64,000 nucleotides of DNA from JAYOEY01 sp038120295 (GTDB lineage Bacteria > Pseudomonadota > Alphaproteobacteria > MPNO01 > UBA2964), in assembly GCA_038120295.1 (NCBI GenBank), contig JAYOLL010000009.1, positions 1 through 64,000 on the forward strand, given 5' to 3'. The position numbers were made by a program, and so were the translations under genes. Of this stretch, positions 16,404 through 24,738 are shown piece after piece (position 1 is the stretch's first letter; every line of letters begins with the position of its first letter). The notes under the pieces are model-generated. The model saw only the letters and a list, made by a program, of their open reading frames with translations. It did no database searches and was not told where the DNA came from.

Positions 16404-16988
16404 ATGATCGACCTCTACGCCTGGAAATCGGCCAACGGCCGCCGCCCTCTCATTATGCTGGAAGAAACCGGCACGCCCTACAATATCACCGCCATCGACC
16501 CGCACGGGCCGGAGAGCAAGGCGCCCGAGTACCTCGCGATCAGCCCCGGCGGCAAGGTGCCCTGCCTGGTCGACCCGGACGCGGAGGGCGGCGAGCCGAT
16601 TACCATCATGGAGTCGAGCGCCATCCTGCTGTACCTGGCCGAAAAGACCGGCCAGTTCGGCGGCGACACGCCGCGCCGGCGCTGGGAGGTCAACCAGTGG
16701 CTTCTTTACGGCGCGACCAACGTGGCGATCAGCTTCTCCGCCCTCAACGTGAGCCGCGACATGGAAGACCAGTGCCGTACGCTGCTGGCGGTGCTCGAAC
16801 GCAGACTGGGAGAGGTCGATTACTTCGCCGGCGAGTACTCCATCGCCGACATGATGTCGATCGGCCGGTTCGGCGATTTCCGCTTCGATTTCATCGATTT
16901 GAACGAGTTCCCCAATTTGTGCCGCTGGCGCGACCGCATGCTGGCCCGTCCGGCGGTCAAGAAGGCGATGGAGATGAAGATCGGGTAG
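16404..16988 (+). CDS. glutathione S-transferase family protein
   Basis: 194-residue cytosolic GST. The N-terminal thioredoxin fold (MIDLYAWKSANGRRPLIMLE) has the conserved cis-Pro loop GGKVPCLVD and the glutathione gamma-Glu-binding IMESSAILLYLAEK. The C-terminal all-helical domain contains FAGEYSIADMMSIG. The start at 16404 was preferred over 16359 because it gives the standard GST N terminus. It is divergent from the Mo-hydroxylase gene and converges on the UbiD pair. It resembles YfcG/YghU-type disulfide-bond oxidoreductases, but the substrate is unknown. Confidence 0.85.
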   Translation: MIDLYAWKSANGRRPLIMLEETGTPYNITAIDPHGPESKAPEYLAISPGGKVPCLVDPDAEGGEPITIMESSAILLYLAEKTGQFGGDTPRRRWEVNQWLLYGATNVAISFSALNVSRDMEDQCRTLLAVLERRLGEVDYFAGEYSIADMMSIGRFGDFRFDFIDLNEFPNLCRWRDRMLARPAVKKAMEMKIG

Positions 16989-17012
16989 GCTTTCCCCCCA
17001 TCCCCTTATCTA

Positions 17013-17130
17013 CTCGTCATGCCCGGGCCCAGAAAGACTCATGGGTCCCGGGCATCTTGTGGGGCGGGGGAGTTTGGTCGGCAGGGAGATTACCGGGACT
17101 CATTCGAGGAATGGCCCGGTAAGGACGAGG
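17013..17130. repeat. palindromic CGTCATGCCCGGG repeat, copy 2
   Basis: A 118-bp element in the gap between the convergent GST and UbiD genes. It opens CTCGTCATGCCCGGGCCC (17013) and closes GGCCCGGTAAGGACGAGG (17130), the same termini as the copy at 13370-13460. The first hairpin has arms ATGCCCGGG (17019) and CCCGGGCAT (ending 17054), extended by CCCA/TGGG inside. A further half unit (GCGCCCGGTAATGACGA) follows at about 17149-17165. Probably a two-way terminator as well as a dispersed repeat. Confidence 0.75.
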
Positions 17131-17184
17131 TGAGGGGGAACGGTCCTGCGCCCGGTAATGACGAAAAGGTAAGGGAGACAGGCC

Positions 17185-18648
17185 CTACCCGAACATCTCC
17201 GGCGGCAGGAAATCTTCCAGTTCCACGCTGTCGAAATTCTTCGGGATTGCGCGGGTAAACCGCGACCGCTGGTCGGGATGGCTCAGGGCCGGCTTGGTGG
17301 CGTCGATCAGCCATTTGGTGCCGATGCGTTCGAACGGGTTGCCGTCTTCGGCGACGGGGGAGACCTTGTCGAGCGCGAAGGTGCGCGTGTTGTGGATGAA
17401 GCTGATGTCCTTTTCGGCATGCACCCGGGTGGTCATCGACCACATCACCTGGCGCAGGTCGCTGGCATCGATATCGTCGTCCACCGCGATGGCGAGCTTG
17501 GGATGCAGATAGGGGCCTGACAGCGCGGCCATCAGCGCGGTCTTGGCCTGGCCCTCGACGCGCGGACGCAGCTTGACCACCAGCATCATCATCCCGCCGG
17601 CCGGCAGGCACCGGACATCGAGCAGATCGAGCCCGCCCTCGACCTTCGTCAGGTGCTCCCAGGTGCCGATCTCGATCCCCAGCCCGGTTGTGGCCTGGGT
17701 GTCGGTCACCGGCGCGCCGCAATGGAGCGCGTAATAGATCGGGTCGCGCCGCCGCGTGATTGCCTTCAGCCGGAAAACTTCGCTCTCGCCGGCATCGCAA
17801 TAGGTGCCCGGCACCTCGCCATAGGGGCCTTCCGGGTGGGTCTCGCCCGCCAGGATTTCGCCTTCGAGGATGATCTCGGCATCCGCCGGCACTTCGACAT
17901 CCACCGTCTCCGCCTTCACCAGCCGCACCGCGTCGCCCAGCAGCCCGCCCGCGACGGCGAGTTCGTCGACACCGAACGTGGTGGTGAAGGCCGAGCCGAA
18001 CACGATCGCCGGGTGCGCGCCGATGGCGATGGCGACCGGCATGTTCTCGCCGCGGGCCACGTACTTGTCGTATATCCGGCGCGCCTGGCGCGGCAGCATG
18101 ATGAAGCCCGATGTCTTTGCGTCGAACACCTGCATGCGGTGGATCGACATGTTCCGTATTCCGGTATCCGGGTCCCTGACGATCGCCATGCCGGCCGGGA
18201 TAAACGGCCCGCCGTCCTCTTCGGACTGGGTCACCACCGGGATGTCCAGCAGGGAGGCTTTGTCGCCGGTCAGCACAATTTCCTTGCAGGGCGCTTCAGA
18301 GGCGTCCTGCATGACGGGCTCGACCGGCGTTTGCAGCCGGCGGCTGATGCCGGACAGCAGCCCGTCCTCTTCCATGCCGAGCGCCATCGACCATTTACCG
18401 CGGTCGGCGAGAATCTGGCTGCAGGCCCGCCAGTCCGCATGGCCCTTGATGTTGGTGAAGAGCGAGCCCTTGCCGTGGGCGTCGTATATTTTCCAGTCGA
18501 GCGCGGCCATGTTTTCGGCCGGTTCGACTTCCTTCTCGATCCGCACCATGCCGCCCGATTCCTCAAGCCGCTGCAGGTAGCTCCGCAGCGACTGGTCGAT
18601 CAGGTTGGGCCGCGCGCCTGCCGCGGCGGTCGGGGTTCTGTCGGTCAT
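17185..18648 (-). CDS. UbiD family decarboxylase (paralogue 1)
   Basis: 487-residue member of the prenylated-FMN-dependent UbiD family. Catalytic features are present: the Arg of GIRNMSIHRMQ and the two glutamates of PEGPYGEVPG (E-x4-E). Other family motifs are DIPVVTQSEEDGGPFIP, IGAHPAIVFGSAF, HPKLAIAVDDDID and a C-terminal KWLIDATKP. It would carry out reversible decarboxylation of an aromatic or unsaturated acid; it needs prenyl-FMN from UbiX, which is not in the window. Eleven bases separate it from a second UbiD upstream, and both follow an enoyl-CoA hydratase on the minus strand. The start at 18648 (MTDRTP) was chosen over an extended frame into the neighbour. Confidence 0.9.
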   Translation of the reverse strand: MTDRTPTAAAGARPNLIDQSLRSYLQRLEESGGMVRIEKEVEPAENMAALDWKIYDAHGKGSLFTNIKGHADWRACSQILADRGKWSMALGMEEDGLLSGISRRLQTPVEPVMQDASEAPCKEIVLTGDKASLLDIPVVTQSEEDGGPFIPAGMAIVRDPDTGIRNMSIHRMQVFDAKTSGFIMLPRQARRIYDKYVARGENMPVAIAIGAHPAIVFGSAFTTTFGVDELAVAGGLLGDAVRLVKAETVDVEVPADAEIILEGEILAGETHPEGPYGEVPGTYCDAGESEVFRLKAITRRRDPIYYALHCGAPVTDTQATTGLGIEIGTWEHLTKVEGGLDLLDVRCLPAGGMMMLVVKLRPRVEGQAKTALMAALSGPYLHPKLAIAVDDDIDASDLRQVMWSMTTRVHAEKDISFIHNTRTFALDKVSPVAEDGNPFERIGTKWLIDATKPALSHPDQRSRFTRAIPKNFDSVELEDFLPPEMFG

Positions 18649-18659
18649 GAAGCGGCGGC

Positions 18660-20189
18660 CTACTTGAACAGCTCTTCGGGGAGGAAATCCCTGATATCGA
18701 CGGATTCGTGATTGATCGGCATGGCGCGTTCGAACTGCTGGCGCGCTTCCGGATGGGTCGGCGCGGGCATGGTCGCGTCGATCAGCCACTTGGTGCCCAT
18801 GCGCTCGAACTGGTTCCCGCCGGGATGAACCGGCGAAATCTTGTCCAGCGCGAAGGTCCGCGTATGCGGGATAAGGGTCACGTCGTTCTCCGCGTTGACC
18901 CGCGTCGTGATCGACCAGATCACCTGGCGCAGGTCATTGGCGTCGATATCCTCGTCCACCGCGATAGCGAGCTTGGGATGCAGATACGGCCCCGACAGCG
19001 TCGCCATCAGGGCGGTCTTGGCCTGTCCCTCGATACGCGGCCGCATGCGGACCACAACCATCATCAGGCCGCTGGTGGTGTGGCAGCGCACATCGCGTAT
19101 ATCCAGCCCGCCCTCGACCTTGCTGAGATGATCCCAGGTGGCGACCTCGATGCCGATACCGGTGGTCGCCTGGGTGTCGGTCACCGGCATGCCGCAATGG
19201 AGCGCGTAATAGATCGGATCGCGCCGGTGGGTGATGGCCTTGACGTGGAACACCTCCGTCTGGTCGGCCTCGGCATAGGTGCCGGGGACCTCGCCGAACG
19301 GGCCCTCGTCGTGCAGCTCGCCCATCAGGATCTCGCCTTCAAGGACCAGCTCCGCATCGGCGGGGACCTCGACATCGATGGTCTTGCACTTGACTAGCCG
19401 GACCGGATCGCCCAGCAGCGCTCCGGAAACGGACAGCTCGTCCAGCCCGTAGCTGGTGGTGAAGGCTGAGCCGAAGAAGATCGCCGGGTGCGCGCCGACC
19501 ACGACGGCGACCGGCACGTTCTCGCCACGCTCGCGATACATCTCGTGAATGCGTCGCGCCTGTCGCGGCAGGATGTAAAAGCCCGTGTGGCGCGCATCGA
19601 AAATCTGCTGACGGTGGATCGATATATTGCGGATGCCCGTTTCCGGATCCTTCATGATCGACATGCCGCCGGGGATGAAGGCGCCGCCGTCCCGTTCGGA
19701 AATCGTCGCTACCGGAATGTCATAGAGCGAGGCCTCGTCGCCGATTTTCACCACTTCCTGACAGGGCGCCGGTCCGTCGACCAGCACCGGTTCGACCGGT
19801 TTCTCGATCCTGCGCCGGATACCGCCAAGGAACTCGTCTTCCGTCAGGTTCAGCCCGAGCGACCATTTGCGCCGGTCGGCAAAAATCTGGCTGCAGGCGT
19901 CCCATCCCGGATGATCCTTCAGGTTGGCGAAATAGGTCGCCTTGCCCAGCTCGTCATATGTTTTCCATTCGATCGCCGACAGGTTGGTTGCGGGGTCGAC
20001 CTCTTTCTCGACACGGACCATTTCGCCCGCGCGCTCGAGCTTCTGCAGATAGCCCCGGATCGACTGGTCCTGCAGGTTGGATCCGCCGGGTGCGCGCCCG
20101 GCGTCCTTCTTCTTGCCCAGGTCGCGCGAATCCAGGTCGCCGGTTCTGTTGAGGCCTCCCATGAAGCCCCGGAGTCCGTCGTCGCTCAT
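18660..20189 (-). CDS. UbiD family decarboxylase (paralogue 2)
   Basis: 509-residue UbiD-family protein closely similar along its length to the next gene downstream. It keeps the prenyl-FMN/catalytic residues: Arg in GIRNISIHRQQ and Glu pair in DEGPFGEVPG. It also has DIPVATISERDGGAFIPGG, VGAHPAIFFGSAFTTSYG and HPKLAIAVDEDID. A 20-25 residue N-terminal extension (MSDDGLRGFMGGLNRTGDLD) is absent from paralogue 1. A good AAGGA ribosome site precedes the ATG at 20189. Tandem UbiD copies may form a hetero-oligomer or act on two substrates; sequence alone does not decide. Confidence 0.9.
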   Translation of the reverse strand: MSDDGLRGFMGGLNRTGDLDSRDLGKKKDAGRAPGGSNLQDQSIRGYLQKLERAGEMVRVEKEVDPATNLSAIEWKTYDELGKATYFANLKDHPGWDACSQIFADRRKWSLGLNLTEDEFLGGIRRRIEKPVEPVLVDGPAPCQEVVKIGDEASLYDIPVATISERDGGAFIPGGMSIMKDPETGIRNISIHRQQIFDARHTGFYILPRQARRIHEMYRERGENVPVAVVVGAHPAIFFGSAFTTSYGLDELSVSGALLGDPVRLVKCKTIDVEVPADAELVLEGEILMGELHDEGPFGEVPGTYAEADQTEVFHVKAITHRRDPIYYALHCGMPVTDTQATTGIGIEVATWDHLSKVEGGLDIRDVRCHTTSGLMMVVVRMRPRIEGQAKTALMATLSGPYLHPKLAIAVDEDIDANDLRQVIWSITTRVNAENDVTLIPHTRTFALDKISPVHPGGNQFERMGTKWLIDATMPAPTHPEARQQFERAMPINHESVDIRDFLPEELFK

Positions 20190-20214
20190 TCTTCGTTCCT
20201 TCCAGAAATGCCGG

Positions 20215-21072
20215 TTACTGTCCCTTATACGTCGCCGGGCGTCGTTCGTGGAATGCCTGAATTCCTTCATGGCGGTCTTCGGAGAAGACAAGCAGGTGGG
20301 CGAGGTCGCCCTCATTGAGGAATCCGTTGAAGCGGCTCTGGTCGAGGCCCCGATTGATCGCCTGTTTCGACATCATGATGCCGAGCGGGCCGTTCTTCGC
20401 CATTTCGGCGCAGATTTCGCGCGCCTTTTTGAGCGCGCCGCCCGCCTTCACCACGTGATTGACGATGCGGTACTCCTTGGCCTCCTCGGCCCTGAGCCGC
20501 CGTCCCGTCCAGATCATCTCCTTGGCGAGCGCCGGGCCGATCAGGCGCGGCAGGTTCTGCGTGCCGCCGCCGCCCGGGATTAGCGAACGCGTGACCTCGG
20601 GCAGGCCAAACTGGGCGTTTTCGCCCGCCACGATGAAATCGCCCCACATGGCGACCTCGAACCCGCCGCCGAGGCAGTAGCCCTCGACCGCCGCGATCAC
20701 GGGCTTGGTGTAGAAGCAGAGGACGCGGTAGAGCGTCCGGTTCGGGGTGTGGTTGAAGCGCGCACGATAGATGTCGTACCGATCGGCCGGATCGGAGCCC
20801 ATCCGCCCCAGATCGGCCCCGGCGCAAAAGGCCCGCTCATTGCCGTACAGGATGACCGCGATGATCTTGCGGTCCATCTCGACCTCGACCAGCACGTCGC
20901 AGATTTCCTGAGCCATCTCGATATTGAGCGCGTTCAGCACGTCCGGCCGGTTGAACTGGATCTCGCATATGCCCTTGTTCTTGCGGACCTTGATGAATTT
21001 GTGTTTCGGCGGAGCCTTGCGCCTGCTCGATTTTTTTGGGGCTGCTTTTTTGGGCGTCGCCTTCTTCGCCAT
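20215..21072 (-). CDS. enoyl-CoA hydratase/isomerase family protein
   Basis: 285-residue crotonase-fold protein. Oxyanion-hole segments are visible (RAFCAGADLGRM and EGYCLGGGFEVAM). The catalytic-Glu positions of classical hydratases correspond to FGLPEVTRSLIPGGGGTQNL, where one Glu is present. Unusually, a 25-residue Lys/Ala/Pro-rich N-terminal tail (MAKKATPKKAAPKKSSRRK) precedes the domain. The ATG at 21072 was preferred over 21135. It heads the minus-strand run with two UbiD genes 25 bases downstream, suggesting CoA-dependent breakdown of a carboxylated aromatic or unsaturated acid; the substrate is unknown. Confidence 0.87.
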   Translation of the reverse strand: MAKKATPKKAAPKKSSRRKAPPKHKFIKVRKNKGICEIQFNRPDVLNALNIEMAQEICDVLVEVEMDRKIIAVILYGNERAFCAGADLGRMGSDPADRYDIYRARFNHTPNRTLYRVLCFYTKPVIAAVEGYCLGGGFEVAMWGDFIVAGENAQFGLPEVTRSLIPGGGGTQNLPRLIGPALAKEMIWTGRRLRAEEAKEYRIVNHVVKAGGALKKAREICAEMAKNGPLGIMMSKQAINRGLDQSRFNGFLNEGDLAHLLVFSEDRHEGIQAFHERRPATYKGQ

Positions 21073-21473
21073 CCTGTATCTCCTGATTTGAGTATGCCTC
21101 GGTCGGATCATCGGGAGGCGTGCGAAGTCCGTCAACCCGGCGGTTTTGTGACCGTTCCGTGAAGAAACCGGGATAATGGAAAGCCCCGGGTTGAATCCGC
21201 ACCGCCAGGTCTGTTACCGTACCGTCATTACGCGACACGGCGTGCATCCGCATGATCGCTGTCGTAAGAGGCGGTCGGCGCGTCGGGGGAAATCTCTCGC
21301 TGCTACAGCGGTCAAAAAGAAGAACGAAAACGCGTCGTCTTGTTCCGGGTTTTTCCTGGGACCTTAACCGCCACAAAAATTGAAGATCGAGTGCTTTTCG
21401 CGATTTTCCCACGGGAAAGTCGCGCCTCGTCGGCATGTCCGGCAGGGGAATCGTTTATTGCTAGGAGGGCAAA
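21073..21473. other. 401-bp divergent gap upstream of the betaine operon
   Basis: No convincing gene. The region should hold the promoters of the hydratase-UbiD operon (minus) and the betaine operon (plus). A short hairpin (TTTCC CACG GGAAA, about 21405-21417) lies 55 bases before the betaine start, and AGGAGG at 21462-21467 is a near-perfect ribosome site. I looked for SAM-responsive riboswitch patterns because the operon uses SAM and recognised none. Confidence 0.4.
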
Positions 21474-22286
21474 TTGAGTCAGATCGCAACCGAACAGGAT
21501 TTCGGAGACGAGCCGACAGAGGTCCGGGAAACCGACCATTACCAGAAAGAATACGTACAGTCGTTCGTCGAGAAATGGGACGAGCTGATCGACTGGAAGG
21601 CGCGGGCATCGAGCGAAGGCCAGTTTTTCATCGATATCCTGAAGGAGCACGGCAAGACCAAGATTCTCGATGTCGCTACCGGCACAGGGTTTCATTCGGT
21701 CCAACTGCTCGACGCGGGGTTCGATGTCACGAGCGCCGACGGCAACGCCGAGATGCTGACCAAGGCGTTCGAAAATGCGCGCGACCGCGACCAGATGCTG
21801 CACACCGTCCATGCCGACTGGCGCTGGCTCAACAAGGACGTGCACGGCAAGTACGACGCCATCATCTGCCTCGGCAATTCCTTCACTCACCTGCATGAAG
21901 AACGGGACCGCCGCCGGGCGCTGGCGGAATTCTATGCCGCGCTGAAATATGACGGCATCCTGATCATCGATCAGCGCAATTACGATTCGATCCTCGATAA
22001 CGGCTTTTCGACCAAGCACAAATATTACTATTGCGGCGATCAGGTGACTGCTGAGCCGGAATATGTCGACGACGCTCTGGCCCGGTTCAAATACTCCTTC
22101 CCCGACAAGTCGGAATACCACCTGAACATGTTCCCGCTGCGCAAACGCTACGTACGAAAGCTGCTGCGCGAGATCGGGTTCCAGAAGATCACCACTTACG
22201 GCGACTTCAAGGAATCGTTCCAGGACGACGAGCCGGATTTCTTCATTCACGTCGCGGAGAAGCAGTACGATGACGACCAGGTCTGA
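21474..22286 (+). CDS. glycine/sarcosine N-methyltransferase (GSMT)
   Basis: 270-residue class I SAM methyltransferase resembling the glycine/sarcosine N-methyltransferase of betaine-synthesising halophiles. It would methylate glycine to sarcosine and dimethylglycine. Motif I is ILDVATGTGFHSVQL; VTSADGNAEML and the acceptor-side segment ICLGNSFTHLHEE, then IIDQRNYDSILDNGF, fit the family. The start is a TTG six bases after AGGAGG, a very strong site; no suitable ATG lies nearby. It overlaps the next methyltransferase by 17 bases, indicating translational coupling. Confidence 0.88.
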   Translation: MSQIATEQDFGDEPTEVRETDHYQKEYVQSFVEKWDELIDWKARASSEGQFFIDILKEHGKTKILDVATGTGFHSVQLLDAGFDVTSADGNAEMLTKAFENARDRDQMLHTVHADWRWLNKDVHGKYDAIICLGNSFTHLHEERDRRRALAEFYAALKYDGILIIDQRNYDSILDNGFSTKHKYYYCGDQVTAEPEYVDDALARFKYSFPDKSEYHLNMFPLRKRYVRKLLREIGFQKITTYGDFKESFQDDEPDFFIHVAEKQYDDDQV

Positions 22287-23106
22287 AGCGGTCGACCGCG
22301 CCGAGTCCTATTATGACAGCAAGGCGGCTGACGAGTTCTACAAGACGATCTGGGGCGGCGAGGATATCCATATCGGAATCTACGAGCCGCTAGACGAGGC
22401 CATTGCGCCGGCCAGCCGCCGCACGGTCGAGCGCATGGCGGATCGGCTGGAAGGGTTGTCGGCCAATGCGAAAGTGCTCGATCTCGGCGCCGGATATGGC
22501 GGGTCGGGACGCTATCTCGCACAGCGCTATGGCTGCCATGTCAGCTGCCTGAATCTCAGCGAGACCCAGAACGATCTGAACCGCAAACTGACCGCGGAGC
22601 AGGGGCTGTCCGACAGGGTCAGCGTGGTTTACGGCGATTTCGAGCATGTGCCCGACCCTGATTCGACCTTCGACGTCGTCTGGTCGCAGGACGCCATTCT
22701 GCACAGCGGCGACCGGCCGCGCGTGCTGGATGAAATCGTGCGGGTTCTCAAGCCGGGCGGGGAAATCGTGATTACCGATCCCATGCAGTCGGACGACTGC
22801 CCTGACGGCGTCCTGCAGCCGGTTCTCGACCGTATTCAGCTCTCAACGCTGGGCTCGTTCGGTTTCTACCGGGAAGAGTTCGCGAAACGCGGCGTCGATG
22901 AAATATCGATCAAGGACCTGACCCATCAGCTTCGCAATCACTATTTCCGCGTTCGCCAGGAGTTGATGCGGAACTATGACGAGGCAATCGGGAAATCGGG
23001 CCAGGAATACGTCGACAACATGCTGAAGGGCCTCCAGCACTGGGTCGATGGGGCCGACAAGGGCCGGCTCGCCTGGGGCATCATGCATTTCCGACACAGG
23101 GGCTAA
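22270..23106 (+). CDS. sarcosine/dimethylglycine N-methyltransferase (SDMT)
   Basis: 278-residue SAM methyltransferase completing de novo glycine betaine synthesis (sarcosine to dimethylglycine to betaine). The N terminus AESYYDSKAADEFYKTIWGG and IHIGIYE are typical; motif I is VLDLGAGYGGSGRYLAQRYG, followed by CLNLSETQN and FDVVWSQDAILHSGDR. Full length. The ATG at 22270 lies inside the end of the GSMT gene. With GSMT and a BCCT transporter it forms an osmoprotection operon; salt induction is likely but no operator is recognised. Confidence 0.9.
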   Translation: MTTRSEAVDRAESYYDSKAADEFYKTIWGGEDIHIGIYEPLDEAIAPASRRTVERMADRLEGLSANAKVLDLGAGYGGSGRYLAQRYGCHVSCLNLSETQNDLNRKLTAEQGLSDRVSVVYGDFEHVPDPDSTFDVVWSQDAILHSGDRPRVLDEIVRVLKPGGEIVITDPMQSDDCPDGVLQPVLDRIQLSTLGSFGFYREEFAKRGVDEISIKDLTHQLRNHYFRVRQELMRNYDEAIGKSGQEYVDNMLKGLQHWVDGADKGRLAWGIMHFRHRG

Positions 23107-23108
23107 GT

Positions 23109-23124
23109 CCGGGGCCGGCCCCGG
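23109..23124. repeat. 16-bp perfect palindrome between SDMT and transporter
   Basis: CCGGGGCCGGCCCCGG, a perfect GC-only palindrome just after the SDMT stop and about 28 bases before the transporter start. As RNA it would fold into a hairpin between cistrons and could set relative expression or protect the upstream message. No T-run follows, so it is not a standard terminator. Confidence 0.5.
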
Positions 23125-23152
23125 TCAGAACCAACAAGCACGGAGGCGGACG

Positions 23153-24673
23153 ATGGCCGAACCACACCAGACCGCTACAGGCTCCTTTCTGGGGCTCAGG
23201 GCCTGTCTGCCCGTTTTTTCGACCTCGGTCGTTCTGATCGTCGCTTTCGTCGTCGCAACGCTCGCCGCCGGGGACGATGCGGCCGCCGCCTTCAAGGCGG
23301 TGCAGGGTGCGATTTCCGAGATCTGGGGCTGGTTCTTCGTCCTGACCGCAAACGTGCTGCTCGGATTCGCGGTTTATCTCCTGTTTTCCCGGTTCGGAAA
23401 AATCCGGCTTGGCGGCGAAGAGGCCAAGCCTGAATTCTCGACGATTTCATGGATTGCGATGCTGTTCAGCGCCGGGATGGGAATCGGGCTCGTGTTCTGG
23501 GCGGTCGCGGAACCGCTCTACCATTTTTCCAGCCCGCCGGTGCCGCCGCTCGATCCGACGGCGAAACACCGCCTGGCGCAGGAAGCGATGGGGCTGACTT
23601 TCCTCCACTGGGGGCTGCATCCATGGGCGATCTATGCCGTGCTCGGGCTGGGCCTGGCCTATGCGGGGTTCAACAAGGGGCTGCCTCTTTCGATCCGATC
23701 CATATTCCACCCGTTGCTCGGCGACAGGGTCAACGGGTGGATGGGACACGTGATCGATACCGTCGCCATACTCGCCATCCTGTTCGGCGTCGCCACCTCG
23801 CTCGGTCTGGGCGTGTCGCAGGTCAACGCCGGGCTCGACGCGTCGATTTCCACCGGGCAGTCGCTCGGCATCAAGCTCTGGCTTATTGCCGGGATCACCG
23901 CCATTGCCACGATTTCCGTCGTAACCGGCGTCAAAAAGGGAATCAGGTTCCTCAGCGAGCTCAACATGGCGCTGGCGGGGATCATCATATTGATCGTTGT
24001 GGTCGCCGGTCCAACGCTGGCGATCCTGAACGGCTATTTCCAGAATATCGGCTACTACATCCAGAATTTTGCCCGGCTGGCGAGCTGGGGAGAGACCTAT
24101 ACCGGCGGACAGTGGCAGAACGGCTGGACCGTTTTCTATTACGCTTGGTGGATTTCCTGGGCGCCCTTTGTCGCCATGTTCATCGCCCGGATTTCGAAGG
24201 GGCGCACGGTGCGCGAATTCACCATGGCAGTGTTGATCATCCCGACGCTGATCGGCTTCTTCTGGCTGACCGTATTCGGCGGTACGGCGCTGAACCTGGA
24301 GATGACCGGCGGCGCCGCGTTGCTGGCCGCTCTCAAGGACGGCGTGGAGAACGCCCTGTTCGCCCTGCTGTCGGCGCTGCCCGGCGCGGAGATAACCATC
24401 GTGCTGGCGACCATCGTGATCGTGACATTCTTCGTCACATCTTCGGACTCGGGTTCGCTGGTGATCGACATGATCGCCGCCGGCGGCGACCCCAACCCGC
24501 CGGTCCAGCAGCGCATTTTCTGGGCGGTGACCGAAGGCGTTGTCGCGGCAGTGCTTCTGGTTGGCGGCGGGCTGGCGGCGCTCCAGACGGCTTCCATCGT
24601 TACCGGGCTGCCCTTCGCCGTCGTGCTGTTGCTGGTGTGTCTGTCCCTGCTGCGCTGGTTTCGCGAAGCGTGA
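23153..24673 (+). CDS. BCCT family betaine/carnitine/choline transporter
   Basis: 506-residue inner-membrane secondary transporter with about 12 membrane segments. The glycine-rich stretch of TM3 reads FSAGMGIGLVFWAVAEPLYH, and the conserved Trp-rich segment of TM8 reads YYAWWISWAPFVAMFIARIS followed by KGRTVREF. It has no long C-terminal osmosensing tail of the BetP kind. The ATG at 23153 follows a CGGAGG site. Being in one operon with GSMT and SDMT, it most likely takes up glycine betaine or recaptures leaked betaine. Confidence 0.92.
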   Translation: MAEPHQTATGSFLGLRACLPVFSTSVVLIVAFVVATLAAGDDAAAAFKAVQGAISEIWGWFFVLTANVLLGFAVYLLFSRFGKIRLGGEEAKPEFSTISWIAMLFSAGMGIGLVFWAVAEPLYHFSSPPVPPLDPTAKHRLAQEAMGLTFLHWGLHPWAIYAVLGLGLAYAGFNKGLPLSIRSIFHPLLGDRVNGWMGHVIDTVAILAILFGVATSLGLGVSQVNAGLDASISTGQSLGIKLWLIAGITAIATISVVTGVKKGIRFLSELNMALAGIIILIVVVAGPTLAILNGYFQNIGYYIQNFARLASWGETYTGGQWQNGWTVFYYAWWISWAPFVAMFIARISKGRTVREFTMAVLIIPTLIGFFWLTVFGGTALNLEMTGGAALLAALKDGVENALFALLSALPGAEITIVLATIVIVTFFVTSSDSGSLVIDMIAAGGDPNPPVQQRIFWAVTEGVVAAVLLVGGGLAALQTASIVTGLPFAVVLLLVCLSLLRWFREA

Positions 24674-24738
24674 GCTCAATTGAGGTCTGTCCGGCCCTCT
24701 ACGCTATTTGACGGGCGATGCCGCGTTAGCGGCATACA

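Noticed and set aside
21073..21473. SAM-responsive riboswitch upstream of the methyltransferase operon
   Set aside because: Only a 5-bp hairpin is visible; no SAM-II or SAM/SAH pattern recognised.
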